Shown: piece after piece, positions 50,499-59,754 of the stretch
Layout of the letters: each line of letters starts with the position of its first letter
How positions within the stretch are numbered: position 1 is the stretch's first letter
Assembly: GCA_013285595.1 (NCBI GenBank)
Contig: JABDHF010000001.1
Coordinates: forward strand, 38,904 to 102,903
DNA from: Bacteroidota bacterium
GTDB taxonomy: Bacteria; Bacteroidota; Bacteroidia; Chitinophagales; Chitinophagaceae
DNA length: 64,000 nt
Reading direction: 5' to 3'
Made by a program: the position numbers and the translations under genes
The notes under the pieces: model-generated
What the model was told of the DNA's origin: nothing
The model's database searches: none
The model's input: only the letters and a program-made list of their open reading frames with translations

Positions 50499-53135
50499 TT
50501 AAAAGTAATTCTTTTTCAGCTCATCAAAGGCTTTGGTGCAAAGACGATGCAGGTTGTCAACAAGATCTGGCAGGCTTTCCTGATGTGCCGCTTCACCTGA
50601 AGATTGCTCTATCAGGAAGATGTTGCTTACGTCTTCCTTCACACCCATATAGGATAACTGGGGCTTCAGTGAATGTGCAGCAATTTTAATAGACGGGTAG
50701 TCTTTAGCAGCCAACGCATTATCTATGCTTTTTAATAGTTTGGGCGCGTTCTCCAGGAACATGTTGACATATTTTTTTTGTTTCTCGGAGTTACCAGCAG
50801 TAAACTGCTTCAGGAACTGCATGTCTGTAACGTACTCTGGCAGTGGCGGGAAGTTGCGTTCTATTTTCATTGTTTCTTCTTTTTTATTGTTTACCGGGGG
50901 AGTATTCCCTATTACTGTATCCATTTTTAAAAGCAGTTCGTCGGCATTAAACGGCTTTGATACATAGGCATTCATGCCTATCTCAAAATAGCCCTGCACA
51001 TCTTCCTGCAATACGTTTGCCGTCATGGCTATGATCTTCACGCTTCTTGCAGGTTCCGGCAGTGTCTTACGGATCACCTTGGTGGCTGTAATACCATCCA
51101 TTACCGGCATCTGTATGTCCATAAGCAGTATATCATACATTTCGCCACCCTGCAGGCGGTTCACCGCTTCTTCACCATTCATTGCCATGTGCAATGTTAT
51201 ATCCGGCAGCAGCTCTTTAAGTGTATCTTCCGCCACCATCCGGTTAAACTCGTTATCTTCTACAAGTAAAACTTTCAGGTTATTCAGTCTTTGCATGGAG
51301 TTGCCATCGAGCACGCTTGCAGGTTTTACATCTTCCTGCACGTCTGCTTCTTCCAGCTCTATTACAGCTGTAAATGTGGTGCCCTTCTGCAGCTCACTTG
51401 CTACAGATATTTTGCCGCCCATCAGTTCTACCAATTGCTTTGAAATGGTGAGGCCAAGGCCGGTACCACCAAACTTCCTGGTAACGTCAGCTCCAGCCTG
51501 TGTGAAGCTATCGAAGATGGTATCTACATATTGCGGTGCAATACCGATGCCCGAATCTATGACGTCGAACCTGATCATTAATTTTTGACCATCTCTTTTT
51601 TCGAGCGTCGCTTTTACTTCTACAAAACCTTTTTCGGTAAACTTAACCGCATTACCGGCAAGGTTTATCAATACCTGGTTTATTCTCGTAGGGTCGCCGA
51701 TGAGCCTTACCGGTATCTCCGGATCTATAGATATGCGCAGCTCTATCTTTTTCTCTTCAACCTTAAGCAGCAGCATGTCTTTAACGCTTTGCACTATCTC
51801 GCGTATGTTGAAGTCTACATGCTCAATGATTATTTTTCCGGCTTCTATCTTAGAGAGGTCGAGAATGTCGTTGATGATCACCAGCAAATTGTTGGACGAT
51901 AGCTGGATGGCATTCAGGTAGCGTAGCTGATCTGGCTTAGGTTCTTTTTGCAGCAACAGCCTTGTCATGCCTACTATAGCATTCATAGGGGTGCGTATCT
52001 CATGGCTCATATTGGCCATAAACTGGTGCTTGAGGAATGCGGTGCGCTCGGCAACCTCTTTTTCCTTTTGTGCAAGCTCCGTTTGCTGGCGTATCTGCAG
52101 GTTACGCACCTCGTTGATGATGGTCTGCTTAAATATATCTTCTTTTAGTTTTTCAAAAGATTTCAGGTGATGGAATGCTTTAGGGATATCACCCATCTTA
52201 TCATAAAGCACGGAGAGCACTTCATGTATGCTCATCAGGTCGTGCCGGCGCATATATTCGCCTGCCAGGGTATGTGCTTTGGTCAGGTATACCGATGCCT
52301 GCCGGTAGCTTTCTTCATCGAGATACAGGCGGCCAAGGTAAAAATTGGAGATGATCTGTACCTCGGCATTACCTATCTCCTTCGATTCTCCCAGTGCATT
52401 TAAAAGATATTTGCGGGCGTTATTAAAATCCTGCATCTTATAATACACCTTCCCAAGGCCACTTTCCGCCATTACATATGCCGAGGTACCCGCTTCAGAG
52501 CGGCTCCTGTTCTCCTCGAAATAACGAAGGGCATCGTCGAACTGTTCCTTTTTAAAATAGATATTGCCAAGTGTATTGTAGATGTTCAGCAGGCTGTTCA
52601 CATTATCTACCTTTTCAAAAATAGGCAGGCATTTCAGCGCATATTCCAGTGCAGTATCATAGTCGGCAAGGTCGTACATCAGGTTAGAGATGCTCGACAG
52701 GATAACTGCCTGGTAGTATTCCTCACCTAATTCTTCATTTATTGCCAGCGCCTTTTCATAATGGGTAAATACGTTGGAAAGGTCGCCAAGGTCGCGGTAA
52801 ATATTTCCCAGATAGTAAAGTGAAGTGGCTTCGAGGTTACGGTCATTGATCTTCTGGGCTATTTCCAGAGCTTCTTTCAGTACCTCTATACCTGCATCAT
52901 ATTCACCCCTTATGCGGTTACAAAAGCCTTTCAGGCATAATCCCCTGCCTGCGCCTGGTAAATATCCTATTGCTGTCGCCTTAGTAATAATATCATTGGC
53001 CATATCCATGGCCGCGTCCACATCAAAATTTTTTATTTCCTCCGCAATACTTAATAATACATTTATCCTTCCTTTCTCATCTGTTTGCTGGGCAAGCTGG
53101 TCTTGTAATTCTTTATATCTGGGGGTATCGATCAT
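50499..53135 (-). CDS. Cytosolic TPR hybrid histidine kinase with receiver and HPt
   Basis: 878-residue phosphorelay protein without transmembrane segment. Residues about 1-330 are tetratricopeptide repeats (for example LEATSLYYLGNIYRDLGDL, EQFDDALRYFEEN), followed by a coiled coil. The kinase core has the phospho-accepting histidine in NMSHEIRTPMNAIVG (about 380), ATP-binding NLAGNAVKFT and GTGLGLTISKQL, then a receiver with LLVEDNEFNR, phospho-aspartate in LLMDIQMPVMDG and lysine in YVSKPF. The C-terminal HPt contains the histidine in AAHSLKPQLSYMG (about 820). A complete intramolecular His-Asp-His relay; its HPt could pass phosphate to the anchored regulator next door, which is inference. 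Confidence 0.94.
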   Translation of the reverse strand: MIDTPRYKELQDQLAQQTDEKGRINVLLSIAEEIKNFDVDAAMDMANDIITKATAIGYLPGAGRGLCLKGFCNRIRGEYDAGIEVLKEALEIAQKINDRNLEATSLYYLGNIYRDLGDLSNVFTHYEKALAINEELGEEYYQAVILSSISNLMYDLADYDTALEYALKCLPIFEKVDNVNSLLNIYNTLGNIYFKKEQFDDALRYFEENRSRSEAGTSAYVMAESGLGKVYYKMQDFNNARKYLLNALGESKEIGNAEVQIISNFYLGRLYLDEESYRQASVYLTKAHTLAGEYMRRHDLMSIHEVLSVLYDKMGDIPKAFHHLKSFEKLKEDIFKQTIINEVRNLQIRQQTELAQKEKEVAERTAFLKHQFMANMSHEIRTPMNAIVGMTRLLLQKEPKPDQLRYLNAIQLSSNNLLVIINDILDLSKIEAGKIIIEHVDFNIREIVQSVKDMLLLKVEEKKIELRISIDPEIPVRLIGDPTRINQVLINLAGNAVKFTEKGFVEVKATLEKRDGQKLMIRFDVIDSGIGIAPQYVDTIFDSFTQAGADVTRKFGGTGLGLTISKQLVELMGGKISVASELQKGTTFTAVIELEEADVQEDVKPASVLDGNSMQRLNNLKVLLVEDNEFNRMVAEDTLKELLPDITLHMAMNGEEAVNRLQGGEMYDILLMDIQMPVMDGITATKVIRKTLPEPARSVKIIAMTANVLQEDVQGYFEIGMNAYVSKPFNADELLLKMDTVIGNTPPVNNKKEETMKIERNFPPLPEYVTDMQFLKQFTAGNSEKQKKYVNMFLENAPKLLKSIDNALAAKDYPSIKIAAHSLKPQLSYMGVKEDVSNIFLIEQSSGEAAHQESLPDLVDNLHRLCTKAFDELKKNYF

Positions 53136-53256
53136 ACTTAAATAATTAGGGATTATAAAAGTAAAAAAACATTATGGTATAGCAAGGGTTAATAAGTATT
53201 TAACCTACCGGCAACATTTTATCATAATTATATAAATTAATTATGCAATTTTTATA

Positions 53257-54069
53257 TCAGGCAAAATAAAAGGTTTTGATGTGGACATCGAGATTTACCG
53301 GCGCCTTTTGGTTTTTAGGGAAAATACCAAAGATGGCAGAGCCGCTGCCACTCATTGCTGCATAGATAGCACCGCCATCATATAATTGCTGTTTTATTGT
53401 TGCTAATATAGGGTGTTGCTTAAAAATAGGTTCTTCAAAGTTATTGCTGATGCAGCCTTTCCACTCTTCTACGGGTAAAGTTGGTATTTGTTGCAGATCG
53501 TAACCAGCTGGTTTGGGGGTTAACAATGAAAACGCCTTGCCTGTAGCTACATGGACATCTGGACATATAAGCTGTACGCTATAATTACTAAGGTCTAACG
53601 CTATTTCTTTCATTAATTCTCCCCTGCCGGTGGCGAATTGCGGCTTATTGTGGATAAAAAAAGGGCAATCGCTACCTAGTTGAGCGGCAAAAGAGATCAA
53701 TTGCTCGTTACTTAGCGATAGCTGGCTGTAGTCGTTGAGCAATCGCAGCATATATGCCCCATCTGCCGATCCGCCGCCGAGGCCGGCACCCATGGGGATA
53801 ATTTTATTTAAATAAATATTGAGATTGGGGAGCTTATCTTTGAATGTGGTTTTTAGCAATTGGTATGCCTTCCATACCAGATTGTCTGTAGTATTACCGG
53901 CTACGGCTAACCCGCTTTGGTGCAGTTGCGTTTCGGCAGCAGGCACTACTTCCAGTACATCGCACAGTGGTATAGGGTAAAATATCGTCTCCAGATCATG
54001 GTAGCCATCATCTCTGCGATTGGTTATATACAGGCCTATATTGATCTTACAATTTGGAAAGCATAGCAT
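53257..54069 (-). CDS. ispE: 4-diphosphocytidyl-2-C-methyl-D-erythritol kinase
   Basis: 270-residue GHMP kinase of the MEP isoprenoid pathway. N-terminal PNCKINIGLYITNRRDDGYH is the typical IspE substrate segment, the ATP loop is IIPMGAGLGGGSADGAYML (about residues 92-110) and the GHMP C-terminal signature is SGSGSAIFGIF. Cytosolic, monocistronic; other isp genes are not in the window. Confidence 0.94.
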   Translation of the reverse strand: MLCFPNCKINIGLYITNRRDDGYHDLETIFYPIPLCDVLEVVPAAETQLHQSGLAVAGNTTDNLVWKAYQLLKTTFKDKLPNLNIYLNKIIPMGAGLGGGSADGAYMLRLLNDYSQLSLSNEQLISFAAQLGSDCPFFIHNKPQFATGRGELMKEIALDLSNYSVQLICPDVHVATGKAFSLLTPKPAGYDLQQIPTLPVEEWKGCISNNFEEPIFKQHPILATIKQQLYDGGAIYAAMSGSGSAIFGIFPKNQKAPVNLDVHIKTFYFA

Positions 54070-54134
54070 ACAGAGGGTGAAATTATGTGTATTTTTGAAA
54101 AATAGTATTTCTTTAGCCTGGCGTGGGAATTAAT

Positions 54135-54839
54135 ATGAAAGAGGTAATAAGACTGAACGACATCCGTAAAAGCTATTTTCTGGGCAAGCAGGAACTACCC
54201 GTGCTAAAAGGGATAAACCTGCTGATTACCCAAAACGAATATGTGGCGTTAATGGGCCCGTCGGGGTCAGGTAAGTCTACGCTTATGAATATATTGGGTT
54301 GTTTAGATACTCCGTCTGGCGGCCAGTATATACTTAATGGGAAAAACGTAAGTAATATGGTTGATGACCAGCTTGCAGATGTGCGTAACGTGGAGATAGG
54401 GTTTGTATTTCAGCAGTTCAACCTGCTGCCCCGGCTTACCGCATGGGAAAATGTGGCGCTACCGCTGATATATGCCGGTGCAAACAAAAAGGACCGGGAA
54501 GAACGGGCAAGGGCCATGCTGCAAAAAGTAGGCCTGAGCGACAGGGCGCACCATAAGCCCAACGAACTATCGGGCGGGCAGAGCCAGCGTGTGGCTATAG
54601 CCCGGGCGTTGGTAAATAACCCTTCGCTGCTACTGGCTGACGAGCCTACAGGTAACCTGGATACCAAAACATCGGTAGAGATCATGGAGCTTTTCGGGCA
54701 AATACAGGAACAGGGGAATACGGTGGTGCTAGTGACACATGAAGAGGATATTGCTAAGTATACCCATAGGGTGATAAGGATAAGGGATGGGATTGTGGAA
54801 ACAGACCTGGCGCAAAAACCAATTATGGCCAACCCCTGA
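54135..54839 (+). CDS. ABC transporter ATPase, LolD/MacB type
   Basis: 234-residue ATP-binding subunit from [17 protein letters not shown] at 54135; the GTG at 54123 is less likely. Walker [16 protein letters not shown] near residue 40, the LolD/MacB-type LNGKNVSNM and [15 protein letters not shown] segments, signature [16 protein letters not shown], Walker [16 protein letters not shown] and the switch [10 protein letters not shown]. This subfamily powers lipoprotein release (LolCDE) or macrolide/peptide export with a MacB-like permease; no permease lies next to it. The last codons and TGA stop (MANP) are part of a CCCCTGACCCC repeat. Confidence 0.88.
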   Translation: MKEVIRLNDIRKSYFLGKQELPVLKGINLLITQNEYVALMGPSGSGKSTLMNILGCLDTPSGGQYILNGKNVSNMVDDQLADVRNVEIGFVFQQFNLLPRLTAWENVALPLIYAGANKKDREERARAMLQKVGLSDRAHHKPNELSGGQSQRVAIARALVNNPSLLLADEPTGNLDTKTSVEIMELFGQIQEQGNTVVLVTHEEDIAKYTHRVIRIRDGIVETDLAQKPIMANP

Positions 54840-54851
54840 CCCCTAAAGGGG
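54829..54851. repeat. CCCCTAAAGGGG-type repeat overlapping the ABC ATPase stop
   Basis: CCAACCCCTGACCCCTAAAG then GGG, containing the TGA stop of the ABC gene. It pairs as an inverted copy with 54947-54974. Confidence 0.75.
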
Positions 54852-54946
54852 AACCTGCTATTTAGCTGCAAGTATTAATTTGAGCAATGGATTATAAATT
54901 TGACATTCTATTTAAAAATTTTACTGACTTCCAACGAAATGAGGGG

Positions 54947-54974
54947 AAGCCCCCTTTAGGGGGTTGGGGGTTAG
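54947..54974. repeat. CCCCTTTAGGGGG-type repeat, inverted copy before cobalamin adenosyltransferase
   Basis: AAGCCCCCTTTAGGGGGTTG followed by GGGGTTAG, reverse-complement orientation of 54829-54851, just upstream of the next start codon. Confidence 0.75.
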
Positions 54975-54984
54975 AGTTCTGATT

Positions 54985-55542
54985 ATGTTCAAGATATATA
55001 CAAAAACAGGAGACAAGGGTGGTACCAGCCTGATAGGCGGTGTTCGCGTACCTAAAAGCCATATAAGGATAGAAAGCTATGGTACCATTGATGAGCTAAA
55101 TTCCTACCTGGGGATGGTGAATGACCTTTGCCAGAATGCGGAGATCAGTGAAGACCTGCGTGAGATACAGGACCGGTTGTTTACTATAGGATCAGTATTA
55201 GCCACCAACCCCGATAAAGAGGTAAAAATGAAGCTACCAGATCTGCATGAAACAGATGTGACCTGGCTGGAGCATAGAATAGACAAAATGAATGAGACGC
55301 TGCCAGAAATGAGGTCTTTTATACTGCCCGGCGGTAATCTTGCTTCGTCTACCTGCCATGTTGCACGCTGCGTATGCCGCAGGGCAGAGCGTATTTGTGT
55401 GGGTATGCAGGAGCAAAATGAGTACATCCCTACCATCGTTATACAATACCTGAACAGGCTATCTGACTATCTTTTTGTACTGGGACGGTACATAAGCCAT
55501 ATTAATAATGCCCCGGAAATACCGTGGCGAGCCAGGCTGTAA
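54985..55542 (+). CDS. Cob(I)alamin adenosyltransferase (PduO type)
   Basis: 185 residues from the ATG at 54985 (MFKIYTKTGDKGGTSLIGG); the frame runs seven codons further upstream through a repeat. PduO-type ATP:cobalamin adenosyltransferase, making the active coenzyme B12. Family signatures: N-terminal YTKTGDKGGTSLIGG, SYGTIDELNSYLGM, FILPGGNLASSTCHVARCVCRRAER and the ending NRLSDYLFVLGRY with the conserved acidic-arginine pattern. Cytosolic trimer in known members. No cobalamin-dependent enzyme is nearby. Confidence 0.93.
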   Translation: MFKIYTKTGDKGGTSLIGGVRVPKSHIRIESYGTIDELNSYLGMVNDLCQNAEISEDLREIQDRLFTIGSVLATNPDKEVKMKLPDLHETDVTWLEHRIDKMNETLPEMRSFILPGGNLASSTCHVARCVCRRAERICVGMQEQNEYIPTIVIQYLNRLSDYLFVLGRYISHINNAPEIPWRARL

Positions 55543-55598
55543 TTGCCATCATCTACTGATAAACCATTTCGATCTCTGCGCCGAAGTGGTGAAAAGAT

Positions 55599-55606
55599 TA
55601 TATTTG
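55599..55606 (+). promoter_or_regulatory. Predicted -7 element of gmd
   Basis: TATATTTG, a full TAnnTTTG match, 16 nt before the gmd start. Confidence 0.45.
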
Positions 55607-55622
55607 CAACAAAGTAAAACTA

Positions 55623-56735
55623 ATGAAGATAGCCCTGATAACAGGTATAACAGGACAGGACGGCGCATACCTTGCTGAACTGCTGCTGGATAAAGGATAC
55701 GAGGTGCACGGCATCAAACGCCGCACATCTTTAATCAATACCGGTAGAATAGACCACTTGTATGTAGACCCTCATGAAAGGAATGTGCGTTTCAAGTTGC
55801 ACTATGGGGACCTTACGGATTCTACCAACATCATACGCATCATACAGGAAGTGCAGCCGGATGAGATCTATAACCTGGGCGCCATGAGCCATGTGCAGGT
55901 AAGCTTTGACGAGCCGGAATATGTGGCCAATACAGACGCTACAGGTACGCTGCGTATACTGGAAGCCATACGCATATTAGGCCTTGGCAAAAAGACGAAG
56001 ATATACCAGGCATCAACCTCTGAACTTTATGGTAAGGTGCAGGCTGTGCCGCAAACTGAAACTACGCCGTTCTATCCTCGCTCACCTTATGGTGTAGCAA
56101 AGCTATATGGTTACTGGATAACGGTAAACTATCGTGAAGCCTATGGTATGTTTGCTTGCAATGGCATCCTTTTTAATCATGAGAGCCCGTTACGCGGCGA
56201 AACATTTGTGACCCGTAAGATCACGAGGGGCGTAGCGGAAATAGTGCTGGGGCTGAAGAAAAGACTATACCTGGGCAACCTGGAAGCAAAAAGGGACTGG
56301 GGCCATGCCAAAGATTACGTAATGGCTATGTGGCTGATGCTGCAGCAAGAGGAACCGGAGGACTTCGTTATTGCAACCGGGGTTACCACTTCTGTGCGCG
56401 ATTTTGTGCGGCTGGCTTTTGCGCACGCGGGTGTAGAGGTAGCATTTAAAGGGCATGGGGAAATGGAAACTGGCGTGGTGGAAAAAGTATTGATCCCTGA
56501 TTGTAACGTAAGCGTAGGTGATGTGGTGGTAGAGGTAGATAAAAGATACTTCAGGCCTACAGAGGTAGACCTATTGCTGGGCGACGCAACCAAGGCGAAA
56601 GAAAAGCTGGGGTGGGTACCTAAGTATACGCTGGATGAGCTGGCCAAAGAAATGGTGCAGTCTGATATTGAGATCTTCAGGAAGGAATTATTATTAAAAC
56701 AATCGGGCTACAAAACATTAAACCAGTACGAATAA
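55623..56735 (+). CDS. gmd: GDP-mannose 4,6-dehydratase
   Basis: 370-residue NADP-dependent SDR enzyme that turns GDP-mannose into GDP-4-keto-6-deoxymannose, first step to GDP-L-fucose. N-terminal nucleotide motif [15 protein letters not shown] (residues 7-21), then [18 protein letters not shown], the catalytic [16 protein letters not shown] (YxxxK), and the ending [15 protein letters not shown]. Normal length. Its TAA overlaps the ATG of fcl by one base (TAATG), so the two are coupled. First step of the window's sugar-nucleotide module. Confidence 0.96.
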   Translation: MKIALITGITGQDGAYLAELLLDKGYEVHGIKRRTSLINTGRIDHLYVDPHERNVRFKLHYGDLTDSTNIIRIIQEVQPDEIYNLGAMSHVQVSFDEPEYVANTDATGTLRILEAIRILGLGKKTKIYQASTSELYGKVQAVPQTETTPFYPRSPYGVAKLYGYWITVNYREAYGMFACNGILFNHESPLRGETFVTRKITRGVAEIVLGLKKRLYLGNLEAKRDWGHAKDYVMAMWLMLQQEEPEDFVIATGVTTSVRDFVRLAFAHAGVEVAFKGHGEMETGVVEKVLIPDCNVSVGDVVVEVDKRYFRPTEVDLLLGDATKAKEKLGWVPKYTLDELAKEMVQSDIEIFRKELLLKQSGYKTLNQYE

Positions 56736-57676
56736 TGAAGGCACAGGGCAAGATATATGTGGCGGGGCATAGAGGTATGGTGGGCGCAGCTATAATAAGG
56801 AAGCTGCAGGCAGATGGGTTTGATAATATCATTACGCGTACCTCTAAAGAGCTGGACCTGCGCAACCAGCAGCAGGTAAATGATTTTTTTGCGCAAGAAA
56901 AACCTGACTATGTGTTTGTAGCTGCTGCTAAAGTGGGCGGCATACTGGCTAACAATAATTTCAGGGCTGAATTTCTGTATGACAACCTGGCTATTGAGGC
57001 GAATACTATACATGCTGCGTACGTAAATAAAGTAGAAAAGCTGTTGTTTTTAGGCAGCTCCTGCATATATCCTAAACTGGCGCCACAGCCTTTAAAAGAA
57101 GAATACCTGCTGACAGGCTTATTAGAACCAACCAACGAGCCTTACGCAATAGCCAAGATTGCCGGCATAAAACTATGTGAGGCCTACCGCGACCAATATG
57201 GATGCAATTTCATATCGGCAATGCCTACGAATTTATATGGGCAGGGGGATAATTATCATTTGCAAAACTCTCATGTGATCCCCGCGCTGCTGCGCAAGTT
57301 TCATGAGGCAAAGCAGAATGGAAGCTCTTTTACAGAGATATGGGGCTCAGGCTCACCGCTTCGTGAGTTTATGTTTGTAGACGACCTGGCCGATGCCTGT
57401 GTGTTCCTGATGCAGGAATACAATGACAAGCTGTTTGTAAACATAGGTACCGGTGATGAGGTAACGATAAAAGAATTGGCAACTATTGTAAAAGGGGTAA
57501 CTGGTTTTGAAGGCGACATAAAATTTGACGCTACGAAGCCTGATGGCACGCCCCGTAAGCTGATGGATAGCTCACGCCTGCATAATATGGGGTGGAAGCA
57601 TAAAACCAGCCTTAAAGAGGGATTAGCGAGAGCTTATGGTTTTTTCCAGGAAGAGATACGGGAGAAAGTACATTGA
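56735..57676 (+). CDS. fcl: GDP-L-fucose synthase
   Basis: 313-residue epimerase/reductase that converts GDP-4-keto-6-deoxymannose to GDP-L-fucose. Nucleotide motif [27 protein letters not shown] with the YxxxK pair, the family segment [18 protein letters not shown] and [16 protein letters not shown]. Directly coupled to gmd by a one-base overlap. The 3' end abuts the stop codon of the convergent glycosyltransferase gene. Supplies fucose for surface polysaccharide or glycoprotein. Confidence 0.96.
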   Translation: MKAQGKIYVAGHRGMVGAAIIRKLQADGFDNIITRTSKELDLRNQQQVNDFFAQEKPDYVFVAAAKVGGILANNNFRAEFLYDNLAIEANTIHAAYVNKVEKLLFLGSSCIYPKLAPQPLKEEYLLTGLLEPTNEPYAIAKIAGIKLCEAYRDQYGCNFISAMPTNLYGQGDNYHLQNSHVIPALLRKFHEAKQNGSSFTEIWGSGSPLREFMFVDDLADACVFLMQEYNDKLFVNIGTGDEVTIKELATIVKGVTGFEGDIKFDATKPDGTPRKLMDSSRLHNMGWKHKTSLKEGLARAYGFFQEEIREKVH

Positions 57677-58459
57677 TCACATGTTTTCCTTTCCCAGCTT
57701 CACTTTGATGCGATAGAGCATCTTGCCGAAAGGGCTGCGGAGCAGGTAGTGCAACGTTGTCAGCCGCATGCTCCACAGCGCTTGTTTTAAAGACCATCCA
57801 TAGTATTTCCGGTATTGGGCGTAAGCTTCATCCATGGCATCGAGATATCTATTTGTACTGATACCTGTGGGGTCGAAAGTGGCTAAAGGATAGTCGATAA
57901 AAACAAATTTCTCATTAGCTATACGGCAGAGGAAATCGTAGTCCATTGCCATTTTTATGTCGTTGTCGTACAGTCCATATTTATCATACAATCCCTTACG
58001 CACATACATGGTTTGGTGGAAGGTGCCACGCATACCACGGTATAGTTTTGACCTTTCGAAAGGCTTACCTATAAACACCCATATACCACCTCGCAGCAGG
58101 TTTTGCTTGCCATGGCACCACATTACAGATGGGTCTTTTGCAAACACGCCTGTTACCTTTTCCAATACTGTTTCGTCATAAATTTTATCGCCTGAATTCA
58201 TCAGGAGAATAATATCGCCCTTAGCTTGTCGAATACCTTTATTAAAGGCGTCTGCTATGCCATTGTCTGGTTCGCATATCCATTTGCGGTACGCGGGCTG
58301 TGGGTTATTTTCGAGGAATAATTTTATGTCCTGCTTCGTAGATCCATCGATAATAATATGCTCAAAGGGTTTTAATACCTGCATGTCTACCGACGCTGAG
58401 GTGTTTTTTAACTCTTCGAGGTTGTTGAAGCATATAGTGATGATGGAGATACGATTCAT
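57677..58459 (-). CDS. Family 2 glycosyltransferase
   Basis: 260-residue GT-A fold glycosyltransferase, cytosolic or membrane-associated through its C-terminus. N-terminal ISIITICFNNLEELKNT, then IIIDGSTKQDIK (nucleotide-sugar binding), NGIADAFNKGIRQAKGDIILLMNSGD with the DxD-like acidic positions, and the WcaA-like C-terminal region (FHQTMYVRKGLYDKYG). Sugar and acceptor unknown; in this neighbourhood a fucose-containing surface glycan is likely, which is inference. Confidence 0.9.
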   Translation of the reverse strand: MNRISIITICFNNLEELKNTSASVDMQVLKPFEHIIIDGSTKQDIKLFLENNPQPAYRKWICEPDNGIADAFNKGIRQAKGDIILLMNSGDKIYDETVLEKVTGVFAKDPSVMWCHGKQNLLRGGIWVFIGKPFERSKLYRGMRGTFHQTMYVRKGLYDKYGLYDNDIKMAMDYDFLCRIANEKFVFIDYPLATFDPTGISTNRYLDAMDEAYAQYRKYYGWSLKQALWSMRLTTLHYLLRSPFGKMLYRIKVKLGKENM

Positions 58460-58491
58460 TGCTTAGATAATATCTGGCAAATATTAAATGG

Positions 58492-58499
58492 CAAATATA
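58492..58499 (-). promoter_or_regulatory. Predicted -7 element of the GT2 gene
   Basis: Minus-strand TATATTTG matches TAnnTTTG, 32 nt before the start at 58459. Another close match lies at 58477-58484 (AATATTTG). Confidence 0.4.
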
Positions 58500-58594
58500 A
58501 TTGAATACCCATTCCTGTATTAAAGCTTCTTTGCGAATGAATAAATTATGAAATATAGGACTTGGGGCAATTATTTTATTTTGGGCAAAAGAAA

Positions 58595-58602
58595 TACTTT
58601 TG
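58595..58602 (+). promoter_or_regulatory. Predicted -7 element of the GT9 gene
   Basis: TACTTTTG, a full TAnnTTTG match ending only 3 nt before the ATG at 58606, which would make the message leaderless. Confidence 0.4.
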
Positions 58603-58605
58603 AAC

Positions 58606-59754
58606 ATGGCATTAAAAAAAATAAAAAAACTTATTGCTACTGTAGCTTGGACTACTGTCCCTATTGTAGTAAAAATGCTGTCTTCTAAGAGTAAAAAAGA
58701 CGATTTACTAATTATTAAAACCGACGAAATAGGGGATTATATTTTATTTCGTTGCTACCTGAAATATTTTAAAGAGTCAGAAACTTATAAAAATAGCAAA
58801 ATAACGCTTTTAGGAAACATAGCCTGGAAGCAAATATTTGAAGAGTATGACCACGATCTGGTTGATGATATAATATGGGTTGATAAAAAAAAGTTTAATA
58901 AGAGCCTTGCATATCGTTTTGGACTATTTCGAAAGGTAAGTACACTTCAAACGTCAACTGTTGTCAACTGTATTTACTCAAGAAGCCTTTTATTAGACGA
59001 TGGTTTTGCATATGTCGCATCTGGCAGAAATAAATTTGCCATGAAAGGGGATAACACTAACCGTGGCAAAAGCGGTAAAAATTTCGACAAAGTAATTTAC
59101 ACTTCAGTAATAGATGCAGGAGGCCAAGAGGTATTTGATGCAGTAAGAACCCGAAATTTTATAAGCGAAATATTGAAGGCTAAAGTAAAATTAGAAAATA
59201 GACTGGAACCTACTTCCAATTCCATGTCCGTTGCCAAAAAGTATTTTATCCTGTTTTTAGGTGCCGGAAATCCGGAGCGAAAATGGCCACTTGATCATTT
59301 TCTTGAAATAGCGAGTTATGTGCAGTCAAAACATGGCTTAATTCCATGTATTTGTGGTGGTAAAGAAGATATGCCAGATGCGGAAGCCTTCCTGGCAAAA
59401 TATAAGAAAAATACTATTAACTATGCGGGCAAAACAAGTTTATTACAACTAATAGAATTGTTGAGCAAGGCAGAGTTCCTAATCTGTGTAGACACTGGTA
59501 TATTGCATATAGCAGCAGCAGTTGGTTGCCCTGTTATTGGCCTATACAGTGGAAAGTTTTACGGACGGTTTGCGCCCTACCCCAAAGAATTAACCGCACA
59601 ATTTTATCCTGTGTACCCTGATTTTGTAGATACTCTTATCGCCAATGCCGACCCGGTTTTATATGATACTTTTACTATGAAAAACAATACAAATAAAATG
59701 ATAGAACCAAATAAACTTCTTCCTTATATAGACATAATAGTGGCGCATCAATAA
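58606..59754 (+). CDS. Family 9 glycosyltransferase (heptosyltransferase-like)
   Basis: 382 residues from MALKKIKKLIATVAW. GT-B fold of the lipopolysaccharide heptosyltransferase family: N-terminal LLIIKTDEIGDYILFRCYLKYF, the C-terminal nucleotide-binding region FLGAGNPERKWPLDHFLEI and GGKEDMPDAEAF, AGKTSLLQLIELLSKAEF and the signature CVDTGILHIAAAVGCPVIGLYSGK, written here as CVDTGILHIAAAVGCPV. Probably adds a core or O-antigen-like sugar. AT-richer than the preceding sugar-nucleotide genes. Its stop overlaps the convergent FkbM gene by 7 nt. Confidence 0.9.
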   Translation: MALKKIKKLIATVAWTTVPIVVKMLSSKSKKDDLLIIKTDEIGDYILFRCYLKYFKESETYKNSKITLLGNIAWKQIFEEYDHDLVDDIIWVDKKKFNKSLAYRFGLFRKVSTLQTSTVVNCIYSRSLLLDDGFAYVASGRNKFAMKGDNTNRGKSGKNFDKVIYTSVIDAGGQEVFDAVRTRNFISEILKAKVKLENRLEPTSNSMSVAKKYFILFLGAGNPERKWPLDHFLEIASYVQSKHGLIPCICGGKEDMPDAEAFLAKYKKNTINYAGKTSLLQLIELLSKAEFLICVDTGILHIAAAVGCPVIGLYSGKFYGRFAPYPKELTAQFYPVYPDFVDTLIANADPVLYDTFTMKNNTNKMIEPNKLLPYIDIIVAHQ

